Of a stretch of 64,000 bases of DNA, positions 35,118 through 43,016 are shown in pieces. Below the pieces are notes generated by a model. That model was not told the DNA's origin. It did not search any database and was given only the letters and a program-made list of their open reading frames with translations. Origin of the DNA: an uncultured Lachnospiraceae bacterium (GTDB lineage Bacteria > Bacillota > Clostridia > Lachnospirales > Lachnospiraceae); NCBI GenBank assembly GCA_910579465.1, contig CAJTUB010000005.1, forward strand, positions 275,776 to 339,775, read 5' to 3'. The position numbers were made by a program, and so were the translations under genes. Within the stretch, counting starts at the first letter, position 1. Each line of letters opens with the position of its first letter.

Positions 35118-37286
35118 TCAGGCGCGGGAACGCCCACGGACGGCTGGCGGTGCTGATTCACGCTTTACAGCAGCAAAGTCATAGGATATCGTTACATCTC
35201 TTTTACTATACATTTTATAAAAGTCCTTCATAATACGCGCTATAAGATTCTTCATCCCATCCTCGCCCATATCTGCTAACACCAGCAGAATCTGGTTACT
35301 GCTGTAACGTATTACATTATCCGGACTGTCAACCACATTTGCCGCCGCTCTTTTAAGATAGCTTATGGCAATGTCGCGGTCTTCCACGGTAATCTTAGCA
35401 CCACTGTCAGCGCTGACGGTAAACATCAGAGCCTGCGCATTCTCCGCCTCTTTCAGCATTCTGTAGGCTTTGTCCGCTCCGGGACAGACATTATAAATGC
35501 CCCCGTCAGCCGTCCTATCCTCCTTCAGCGCCCCGATAAGCTGCGTCAAATCAATTCCTGTTTTCCACCCGTCTGCATTGACAGCAATCGGCGTGCTGTA
35601 AATCCCTTCACGGTAAAACTCATATTTTCCGCCGCCGCCCTGCTTTGCCATATAAAGCGCCTTGTTCGCCTGTTCATGGAGCAGCCGCAGGCTGTCCGAC
35701 GGTCTCCGGCTGAACGTTATGCCTACCGACACGGAAAGCTCCGCAAGATACGGCTCCTCCTGCTTCCGGAGGCGGATAAGAGCAAAAAACCTGTCCGCAA
35801 GCCGACCGGCATCCTCCTCACTGACAACACCTTTACACAATACGGCAAAGGTATCACTGCTAAAGCGGACTGTGATACGGTTTTCACACATTCCATCGAT
35901 ACACTGTGCCACTGTTTTTATAAACGCATCCCCGACTACAAAGCCGGCACTCTCATTTACCTTATGAAGAGAATCTATATCAAAAAGCATCAGACAGTCC
36001 TTCTCTGAAAGCGACTCCGAGATAAGGCTTTCGCCATAATTACAGCTGTAAACTCCTGTAAGAAAATCTATGTACAGCTCATTTTGAAGCTGTACCTCCC
36101 GCTTTTCAATCACACGGGAAATAATCGTATTCACTCCGGAACTTTCGTCAGGCATCGGAACCGGAAGCCGTTTTTCCTCAATCAGCTTCAGCAGCGCATT
36201 CGCCGCATCTGCATCAAACTGGCTCCCTGCACCGTTTTTAATTTCATTTATCACTCTCTCGAAATCCAGATGGCTACGATATACACGGTTGCTCGTCATC
36301 GCATCATACGCGTCAGCAACTGCAATAATACGGGCAATCAGCGGAATTTCCTCTCCCTTCAGCCCCTCGGGATACCCCTTGCCGTCATACCGCTCATGGT
36401 GATACCTCGCGCCGATTCCGATTCCCTCAATCATATTGATATCCTTTAGGATTTCCCCTCCTATCGTCGTATGCTGCTTCATCAGCTCATACTCTTCCTT
36501 CGTAAGCTTCCCCGGTTTATTCAGCACGGAATCCGGCACGCCGATTTTTCCGATATCGTGCAGCAGCGCAACAGAGCGGATATTCTGTATCTGCTCCTTG
36601 GACAAGCCCATCTCGCGCGCAATTTCCGCAGAATACTTCGAAACACGTGAGGAATGGTCCTGCGTATATTCATCCTTGGCATCAATTGTATTCGCTATGG
36701 CGCTTATCGTCTGCAGTGCCATATGCTGTATCTGGTCCTTTTTCTCATCAAGAAGCCTGAGATACTCGTTATTCTCACGAGTGATATCATTGTAAAGCCG
36801 GGTCGCCGAATAGCTCCCCGCGAAGCAGAGAATCAGCAGCGCCAGCTGGATTTCGACATCCTTACTGTTGGAAAGCACAATGCTGCCCTTCTGCAGCTTT
36901 ATTACAATAGAAACAAGATTCACAACCAGCGCAGCTATCCCCGTAACAAGAATCAGCCGCGGCTGATGATACAGTACAAGCAGGGACAACATAGGCAGAA
37001 TATAACAAAACACAAGGTCCGTTGACGCAGTTACCATACTGAAAATATACATAAAAAAATAGCCGCCGACAATATAGTACCGCAGGACCTTACTATACGG
37101 ATTCCTTTTGTAAAGATAAAGACAGATAAAAGCAGGCAGCGCGGTAGCTGTCATAAACTCTGCCAGATAAGGCAGCGTCCGCATCCCCTTGATTACCTCA
37201 CCGCAATAGGATACAAAAAGTACGCCGACAATCACCAGCCAGCCAATCACAAGGTCACGGTTTATTTTATTAATTTTAGAGTCCAT
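35118..37286 (-). CDS. Membrane HD-GYP phosphodiesterase with two degenerate GGDEF-like domains
   Basis: 722 residues from the ATG with GAGGGGG seven bases upstream. Six or so N-terminal membrane helices (residues 10-175), a short coiled coil, then a complete HD-GYP domain (about 190-365): DHSSRVSKYS, LLHDIGKIGVPD, HTTIGGEIL, YHHERYDGKGYPEGL and ADAYDAMTSNRVYR. HD-GYP enzymes hydrolyse cyclic di-GMP or related dinucleotides. A GGDEF-fold domain follows (about 395-560), but the active-site loop is SSDTF, so cyclase activity is unlikely. A third domain (about 580-715) has RYSSNQILLVLADMG at the equivalent place and may be a second degenerate GGDEF. Promoter at 37361-37389. Confidence 0.88.
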   Translation of the reverse strand: MDSKINKINRDLVIGWLVIVGVLFVSYCGEVIKGMRTLPYLAEFMTATALPAFICLYLYKRNPYSKVLRYYIVGGYFFMYIFSMVTASTDLVFCYILPMLSLLVLYHQPRLILVTGIAALVVNLVSIVIKLQKGSIVLSNSKDVEIQLALLILCFAGSYSATRLYNDITRENNEYLRLLDEKKDQIQHMALQTISAIANTIDAKDEYTQDHSSRVSKYSAEIAREMGLSKEQIQNIRSVALLHDIGKIGVPDSVLNKPGKLTKEEYELMKQHTTIGGEILKDINMIEGIGIGARYHHERYDGKGYPEGLKGEEIPLIARIIAVADAYDAMTSNRVYRSHLDFERVINEIKNGAGSQFDADAANALLKLIEEKRLPVPMPDESSGVNTIISRVIEKREVQLQNELYIDFLTGVYSCNYGESLISESLSEKDCLMLFDIDSLHKVNESAGFVVGDAFIKTVAQCIDGMCENRITVRFSSDTFAVLCKGVVSEEDAGRLADRFFALIRLRKQEEPYLAELSVSVGITFSRRPSDSLRLLHEQANKALYMAKQGGGGKYEFYREGIYSTPIAVNADGWKTGIDLTQLIGALKEDRTADGGIYNVCPGADKAYRMLKEAENAQALMFTVSADSGAKITVEDRDIAISYLKRAAANVVDSPDNVIRYSSNQILLVLADMGEDGMKNLIARIMKDFYKMYSKRDVTISYDFAAVKRESAPPAVRGRSRA

Positions 37287-37360
37287 GGCTGTACCCCCTC
37301 TGATTTTATTTCTGCAGCCCGGTACAATACGGACATTGTACTCTGTCTCCACTTGTCATT

Positions 37361-37389
37361 ATTTTAACATATTAATACATATTTTGCAA
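37361..37389 (-). promoter_or_regulatory. Sigma-70 promoter of the HD-GYP gene
   Basis: -35 TTGCAA (37384-37389), 17 bp, -10 TAAAAT (37361-37366); leader about 70 bases to the ATG. Confidence 0.72.
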
Positions 37390-37561
37390 TTTTTTTCTCT
37401 CCTGAGTTTCTATTTAGTTTACTTATAAAAAACAAGTGGCTTGGAATCGACGAACCAGGTACAAGTACAAAAACGTGAACAACAAAATTTTACTTTGCGA
37501 CCCGGACATTTGGCGACTTGTCCAGCGAGACTGTAGAGTGGGCGGATGTCCATGTAATAGC

Positions 37562-37594
37562 AAAGAGCAGGAGGAATCAGCCCTCCTGCTCTTT
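37562..37594. repeat. Perfect 13-bp hairpin in a gene-free region
   Basis: AAAGAGCAGGAGG (37562-37574) and CCTCCTGCTCTTT (37582-37594), seven-base loop. Only three T's follow on either strand, so termination would be weak. The 499-bp gap 37287-37785 also holds the HD-GYP promoter, a terminator at 37646-37704 and a 45-codon frame (see findings); I see no convincing gene. Confidence 0.7.
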
Positions 37595-37645
37595 ACTGTT
37601 ATGAGGACAGCCGTCCCTGATAAAACGGAATCGCTTGCTTCCTTG

Positions 37646-37704
37646 AAAAACAGACTCCCTCTAAGCGACAAGGCTTTCTTTCCTGTCTGCTTAAAGGGAG
37701 TCTG
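37646..37704 (-). terminator. Intrinsic terminator after the 1044-residue surface protein gene
   Basis: CAGACTCCCT (37651-37660) pairs with AGGGAGTCTG (37695-37704); the stem continues through TAAGC/GCTTA and GACA/TGTC with small bulges. On the minus strand it is followed by TTTTTC. A long, strong terminator. Confidence 0.85.
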
Positions 37705-37785
37705 TATAACAGTTCTATTCAGAGATGGTTTCTGTAATTAATACCGCGCTTTTATATAGCAGATAGCCAATATAGCGCCTGGAAA

Positions 37786-40700
37786 TTACTCTGCTACAAA
37801 AGCGATACGGTAAAGGACAAGCTCGGCATCCGTGCCATCAACGCAAAGCAGAATATTAACCTGCTTAATCTCCTTTGCCAGAACGTCTTCACCAAGCACA
37901 CCAGTTCCGCCATAGCCGGTTCTATCAAAGGCAAGCTCTAAATCCGTAGTAGCCTTGGCATTCTTACTCCACCAGAATGCAACCGGCTTCTCACCCTCTA
38001 CACCAGTTCCTTCATACAGTTCGATGCCGAAGGCGCCTTTCCCGGAAGAAGCGGTAAGGATAACCTTTTGAAAATCTCCAAGAGTAAGCGTTTCCGGCAA
38101 CGTAAACTTCGTACTGCTATACATTGCCGAATATACTGCCTTTACCCCGTCATGGTCTACCGTACTTGTAGTATTGCCCCATCCTGCACACGGAAGCATA
38201 TCCTTAAACTGATATTCCTTGCTTCCTGCCGAAAGACCTAAATTCGACGGTGCTGCAGGAGTGGTCGGGGTTGCCTCAGGCACCTTACCTTCCTCATACA
38301 GTGTGAACGTAATGGAGTTCAGTGTCAAAGGCGGCTGATCTGCATCTAAGGAACCAATCCTGATTCGGTCAAGCTGCCACACATTAGGGTCAACCGTATA
38401 GGTAAAGGTTTTGGTCACGGTCTCAGTAATACCATAGCCTGGATAATCTGCCTGTACCTCTTCCCCCTGCTTTGTAATAAGACCAAGACCGAAGTGAGCA
38501 CTTGTAGTAACATTTAAGGTGATTTCCTTTATCCGGGTTATATCCACGCCATCCTCACCCTGTGGTATAGCAAATGTTGCCGATTTATACTGTCCAGGGA
38601 AGGTTATCGTTACGGCATCGTCCGTACCCGCTTCAACATTAACACCATCATCCTTTTTGCTTACATCCATACCAGCACCCTTTACTACTACCGGTGTAGG
38701 AGTAGCTGCCGGACTCGGCGTAGGTGTCGGCGTAAGCTCTGGTGTAGGAGTGGATACCGGAATTCCCGGAGTCGGTGTTGCCTCTGGTGTCGGTGTTGTT
38801 TCCGGTGTTCCTGTTACTCCCGGTGTAGGCTCCGGTGTTCCTGTTACTCCCGGTGTAGGTTCCGGCGTCTCTGTCACACCCGGAGTAGGCTCTGGTGTTT
38901 CCGTTACGCCCGGTGTAGGGTTCTCTGCCTCTCCTTTTGCAACAAATGTAATCTCATAGACATTACACGAACATGCACCCTCGTTAGACATAATAGAAAC
39001 TCCGTCAACGACATACTTTGACACTTCGCTCAGGTCAATTTCATAAACGCCCTCCGGGGATTTGATAATTCCATACTTCACCAGGATCGGCTTCGGCGCA
39101 CCATATTCCATTCCTAACGGAGCGCTGCTGTCCAGTAACTTAATTGCGACTTCGTCTTTCTTCGTCACATTGCCAGTAGCTAACTTAATTCTTAATTTGC
39201 CATACTGGGCAGGATACATCTTCTCCGGAAGCTTAAAGTCAATTGCATTATACTGAGATGCAAAATCAACCTTTATTGCCCCATTCTCAAGGTACTCTGC
39301 CGTATATGGATTCCATTCTGCACCCGCAAGCGCAGGATTACAATCCTTCGGGGTGAAGGTCTTCAATGACCCCGGCTCTACCGGCGGCAACGGTATCGGT
39401 GTCGGCGTAAGCGTCGGCGTCGGAACCTTGCCTTCTTCATACAGATTGAACGTAACAGATTCCAGTGTCAAATCCGGCTGTGCTGCATTCAGGGACATCA
39501 ACTCGATTTTTGCAACCTTCTGTTCCCTCGGATCCACGGAATAGGTAAACTCCTTCTTTGTCGGCTCCGAAATCCCCCAGCCAGGATACTCGCCATCACC
39601 ATTATCTTTGGTAATGTTTGTACCATCTGTTGTAAGGATTGAGAGACCAATCTGTCCGCCTGTCGTAACCTCAACAACAATCGAGCGGATACGGTTCACA
39701 TCTACATTTGCCGGAACATTAAAGGTTGCCTTCTGATACTGTCCGGAGAAGGATATCGTTGCAGTACCATTGCTGTTCTTGGTCAGCGTAGTTGCACCTG
39801 CAGTCATGTTGTCATAGGTATTCTTCACTACTACCTGCGGCGCCTGGTATACCGGCTCTACATAGCAATTCTCGCCCTCTACGCTGGTACCCTTCGTAGA
39901 TACATAAACCTCTTTTCCGAGAATCACTGCTTCGGTAAGTACACCTGTACCGCCGATTTCTGCCTTATCCCCGGTAATGTTTGCCTTTGCCACATTTCCG
40001 ATTGGCGCAATCTCTACCTTTGCGTTACTTCCGGAAACATTCATATTATCTACTGCGTTTAATACATCAACCCGCGCTGCCTTTGCCGCCTCGGTGATGT
40101 TTAACTCGCCCATCGGAATGTTTAAGGAAACCTTTGCATCGCCTGCTACTTCTACATTAAGTGCAAGGGAATCCCGGCTGCTTACATTCAGGTAATTGTT
40201 TGCAGCAGAATCACCTACTACAAGCTTACTGATACGGCTGTCTACATTTTTCAGATTCACAATATTGAAAACATCATTTCCCTTGTAAACAACCTCTCCG
40301 CTGTAGCCCTCCAGGGTTACATCCATACGGTCTAACTTTGCGCTTGCCTCTACATTCAGAGCCTTGACATCGCCCTTGTGTAAATCAAGACGGACATTCG
40401 CACCTGCAGAAATTGTATCTACTGCAGCATCCTCCATGGTCACAATCAACGGAGCCGAACGCAGCATCTTCTCGTTCTCTGCCTGCACCCGCATGAAATA
40501 ATCCATTGCCTGCTGTCTTGTCTCCTCCTCTGCGAGAAGAACACGCAGTCCGGTCATGTCAATTTCCTTTAACTCCGGCTCCTGTACGGTTACCTTGCCG
40601 GCATCTACCTTCCAGAGCTGGACGACGGATTCGCTGCCGCTCTCAATGACAAGCTCGCCAACCTCTACTTCGTCAAAATAAATATTTGCTGCTGCGGCTT

Positions 40701-40920
40701 CTTTGCTTACTACGATACGGTCCCATTTCTCGCCGGAAATGATAATCTCATTATCACTATCCACCATATCTTCCGTAATATAGAGCGTATTTACCGCTAT
40801 TGGTGCCGGAGCAATTAGTAAATCATTCTCTGCCCTTGCAGGCGTTGCCGGACCGAGGACGGAGGCCGTCATCAGAACCGCCAGACTGCCTGCAAGAACA
40901 CGCAATCCTAATTTTCTCAT
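37786..40920 (-). CDS. Large secreted surface protein with beta-solenoid and four repeated beta modules
   Basis: 1044 residues. Start chosen at the ATG with AAAGGAG four bases upstream; signal peptide (RVLAGSLAVLMTASVLGPATPARA) splits near residue 31. Residues 60-370 are a beta-rich region with repeated LNVEA/LNVEV-type strands, resembling a solenoid. Four modules of about 130 residues follow, each with a (G/S/A)QY/MY-x-(S/A/E)xxFxxP strand: GQYQKATFNVP, SQYNAIDFKLP, GQYKSATFAIP, MYSSTKFTLP. They are joined by Pro/Thr linkers, including an array of TPGVTETPEP-like units at about 720-800. No sortase or S-layer anchor is evident. Likely carbohydrate binding at the cell surface, by analogy with its neighbour. 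Confidence 0.72.
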   Translation of the reverse strand: MRKLGLRVLAGSLAVLMTASVLGPATPARAENDLLIAPAPIAVNTLYITEDMVDSDNEIIISGEKWDRIVVSKEAAAANIYFDEVEVGELVIESGSESVVQLWKVDAGKVTVQEPELKEIDMTGLRVLLAEEETRQQAMDYFMRVQAENEKMLRSAPLIVTMEDAAVDTISAGANVRLDLHKGDVKALNVEASAKLDRMDVTLEGYSGEVVYKGNDVFNIVNLKNVDSRISKLVVGDSAANNYLNVSSRDSLALNVEVAGDAKVSLNIPMGELNITEAAKAARVDVLNAVDNMNVSGSNAKVEIAPIGNVAKANITGDKAEIGGTGVLTEAVILGKEVYVSTKGTSVEGENCYVEPVYQAPQVVVKNTYDNMTAGATTLTKNSNGTATISFSGQYQKATFNVPANVDVNRIRSIVVEVTTGGQIGLSILTTDGTNITKDNGDGEYPGWGISEPTKKEFTYSVDPREQKVAKIELMSLNAAQPDLTLESVTFNLYEEGKVPTPTLTPTPIPLPPVEPGSLKTFTPKDCNPALAGAEWNPYTAEYLENGAIKVDFASQYNAIDFKLPEKMYPAQYGKLRIKLATGNVTKKDEVAIKLLDSSAPLGMEYGAPKPILVKYGIIKSPEGVYEIDLSEVSKYVVDGVSIMSNEGACSCNVYEITFVAKGEAENPTPGVTETPEPTPGVTETPEPTPGVTGTPEPTPGVTGTPETTPTPEATPTPGIPVSTPTPELTPTPTPSPAATPTPVVVKGAGMDVSKKDDGVNVEAGTDDAVTITFPGQYKSATFAIPQGEDGVDITRIKEITLNVTTSAHFGLGLITKQGEEVQADYPGYGITETVTKTFTYTVDPNVWQLDRIRIGSLDADQPPLTLNSITFTLYEEGKVPEATPTTPAAPSNLGLSAGSKEYQFKDMLPCAGWGNTTSTVDHDGVKAVYSAMYSSTKFTLPETLTLGDFQKVILTASSGKGAFGIELYEGTGVEGEKPVAFWWSKNAKATTDLELAFDRTGYGGTGVLGEDVLAKEIKQVNILLCVDGTDAELVLYRIAFVAE

Positions 40921-40936
40921 AATTCTCCTTTCTTTC

Positions 40937-41008
40937 TTCAAAGGAGCCGCCGCTTTCACAATACACCTGCCACAACCGGTAAACCGTGAAGCGGAGGCCT
41001 CCTTTGAA
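40937..41008 (-). promoter_or_regulatory. Long hairpin directly upstream of the surface protein ribosome site
   Basis: TTCAAAGGAG-CCGCCGCTTTCAC (40937-40959) pairs with 40986-41008 over about 20 bp with one mismatch and two single-base bulges; 26-base loop. No T-run follows, and the ribosome site starts a few bases later. Probably an intercistronic stability or translation-control element; it could also slow readthrough from the upstream gene. Confidence 0.65.
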
Positions 41009-41052
41009 ACTGTCTCAGAGTTACTTTTTCATTACTGCAAAATAGCTGTTCT

Positions 41053-42642
41053 CTACTTTTTCGGAACGAAGGTGATGCTGTAAAGCGTTATATTCGCAGC
41101 ACCGTCATTCGACATAATGCCGATTCTGTTGACGTCCTTCTTCGCATGTGCACTTAAATCCATCTCGATATTCTGCACACCGGAGGTCGTAACGCCCCAG
41201 CGGATTTCCATCGGCGTCGGGTTATTGTACTGGTCAAGCTCAGCATCCGGTGCACAGACCTTAAGAGCAACTGCATCCTTACCAGTTGCCGTTTCGAGGG
41301 AGAAGATTACCTTGTCAAACTTCGCCAGATCAACATCCTCCGGAAGCATATAGAATACCTCCTGATACTGACCTTCGAATGCAACCTTCACGCCGCCGTC
41401 GGAAGTATTCTCTGCCTTATACCCGTATCCGGCCGGCTTCATGTCTGCAAACTTGTAAACCAGGCTTCCGTCAGCTGCCGGCTTAGTGCCGCCGCCCTCT
41501 GGCGTTGAAACCAGTCTGGTGCCTCCGGATATCTCCGTAATCTTCACAGCGTCCAGGCCGATGTTCATGGTCGCATTATCTGCTTCAAAATAAAGAACAA
41601 TATCGGTAGTCTCCGGCTTTACTTCAAAAGTACCTTCAATCAGGGTCCATTCGCCCTTCTTCGGCTCTGCTGTGCTGACTGCAATGTACTCCTCGCCTTT
41701 GTTCTTATCCCATGTCAGCCGGATGATTTCACCGTCTGCCGCATCCTGCTTTACATATGCGCTTACCTTATAAACACCGCCGACTTTAACTAACTTATTT
41801 AAGTTAATACCAGCGCCGTTCCAGCTGGAGCTTCTTCCGGAAATCTCAAGATACTTGGTCCCGTCCGGAGATGCCACAGAACTCTTTGTGCCAAGTGTTG
41901 CGGCACGGCCTGCCCACAGTCCTGCAGACTTCTCAAAGCTTTCCTCATAAATCACGCCCGACTGGGTCGGCTTCGGGGTCGGAGTCGGCTTGCCCGGAGT
42001 CTTGGTCGGTACCGGCGTAGCGGTAGCTTCCGGTGCCTTTGTCGGTGCCGGAGCGCCATAAACGGTAATCTCTACCGAATCGCTCTTTCCGCTCATTGTC
42101 GTTGCCGTAATCGTTACGGTGCCGTCCTTTAAGCCCTTTACAACGCCGTTGGCATCTACCGTAGCAATCTTGGTATTGCTGGACTTCCATGTGGTAACAT
42201 CATTGGAGGTCTTTGGCGTAAGCGTGCGGTTTAAATCCACCTTCTCACCGTACTTTAACTCCGACACCTTATTGTTAATCTCAATCTTTAATGCCGGCTT
42301 ACGAATCTGTACCTTCGCGGTGAGCGTCTGTGTCTTACCTGCCGAGGTAACCTCACAGGTAATCGTTGCCGCTCCTTTCTTTATACCGGTAACTACACCG
42401 TTTTCATCTACGGTTGCTATTGTTTCATCACTGCTTTTCCAAGTAATGACTGCATCTGACGGCGCACCTGTTACATCAAAATCATAGGTCTGCCTTGTTA
42501 AAATGTTACGACTTGTCTTATTCAGCTTGGCCTCCCCGGCTGCATAAGAACTTCCCGCATGTGAAAACAGGGTCGTAACTCCCATCGCAGCCACTAAGGC
42601 TCCGACAAGAATCTTTTTTGCTGCTTTTCTGCTGCTTCCCAT
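41053..42642 (-). CDS. Secreted surface protein with two Big_2 Ig-like domains, CBM22/CBM4_9-type module and the shared beta module
   Basis: 529 residues from the ATG with AAAGGAG five bases upstream. Signal peptide to about residue 34 (ending SSYAAG). Two bacterial Ig-like (Big_2) domains follow: ITWKSSDETIATVDENGVVTG and TTWKSSNTKIATVDANGVVKG (each shown in part) at about 60-115 and 145-195. A Pro/Thr linker precedes residues 230-375, which match CBM4/9/22 carbohydrate-binding modules (KYLEISGRSSSWNGAGINL, YKVSAYVKQD, VLYFEADNATMNIGLDAVKI). The C-terminal 130 residues are the module shared with the 1044-residue protein (GQYQEVFYMLP, DVNRIGIMSNDGAA). No enzyme domain. Probably binds plant cell-wall glycan such as xylan. 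Confidence 0.8.
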   Translation of the reverse strand: MGSSRKAAKKILVGALVAAMGVTTLFSHAGSSYAAGEAKLNKTSRNILTRQTYDFDVTGAPSDAVITWKSSDETIATVDENGVVTGIKKGAATITCEVTSAGKTQTLTAKVQIRKPALKIEINNKVSELKYGEKVDLNRTLTPKTSNDVTTWKSSNTKIATVDANGVVKGLKDGTVTITATTMSGKSDSVEITVYGAPAPTKAPEATATPVPTKTPGKPTPTPKPTQSGVIYEESFEKSAGLWAGRAATLGTKSSVASPDGTKYLEISGRSSSWNGAGINLNKLVKVGGVYKVSAYVKQDAADGEIIRLTWDKNKGEEYIAVSTAEPKKGEWTLIEGTFEVKPETTDIVLYFEADNATMNIGLDAVKITEISGGTRLVSTPEGGGTKPAADGSLVYKFADMKPAGYGYKAENTSDGGVKVAFEGQYQEVFYMLPEDVDLAKFDKVIFSLETATGKDAVALKVCAPDAELDQYNNPTPMEIRWGVTTSGVQNIEMDLSAHAKKDVNRIGIMSNDGAANITLYSITFVPKK

Positions 42643-42679
42643 TGCTTCTCCTTTCTTATAACAATATTTCGGATAATAT

Positions 42680-42706
42680 AAGCTGCCGGACATTTTGCGG
42701 CAGCTT
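42680..42706 (-). promoter_or_regulatory. Leader hairpin before the CBM protein gene
   Basis: AAGCTGCCG (42680-42688) and CGGCAGCTT (42698-42706), nine-base loop, about 20 bases upstream of the ribosome site. Followed on the minus strand by ATATTATCC, too weak for a terminator; may stabilise the message or act as attenuator. Confidence 0.55.
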
Positions 42707-42753
42707 CTGTCTCCTACACCTTGTGCAGAAAAAATATGTACGCGCACCTATGT

Positions 42754-42807
42754 AAGAGACATGGTACCATCTCTTTCCATTCTAAGTGTTTTTGGTTATT
42801 TTGTCAA
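42754..42807 (-). promoter_or_regulatory. Sigma-70 promoter of the CBM protein gene with inverted repeat at the start site
   Basis: -35 TTGACA (42802-42807), 17 bp, -10 TAGAAT (42779-42784). The imperfect palindrome AAGAGA-TGGTACCA-TG-TCTCTT (42754-42775) covers the predicted start of transcription and could be an operator. Confidence 0.82.
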
Positions 42808-42900
42808 TAGTTCTTCTCTTTATCCATATATTTTTGTTACTATTATACAAAAACCGACTTTGCTTTTGTCTATCTTTCCAAAAAAACAAAATTCCAGCCC

Positions 42901-42929
42901 TTGACATTTACAATGACCCACGTTATAAT
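42901..42929 (+). promoter_or_regulatory. Sigma-70 promoter of pckA
   Basis: Consensus -35 TTGACA (42901-42906) and -10 TATAAT (42924-42929) with exactly 17 bp between: a very strong promoter. The 373-bp gap 42643-43016 otherwise holds the divergent promoter and hairpins listed separately. Confidence 0.93.
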
Positions 42930-43016
42930 TATCATGGTGTACGTTTGGTAGTTATAATTTATAATTCATTTTTATAAATTACTTCTATAATTATTTTAAG
43001 ACAAGGAGGATTTCAT

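Noticed and set aside
38700..38940. Short direct repeats that resemble a CRISPR array
   Set aside because: They encode TPGVTETPEP-type linker units in frame within the surface protein; spacing and content fit a protein linker, with no spacers.
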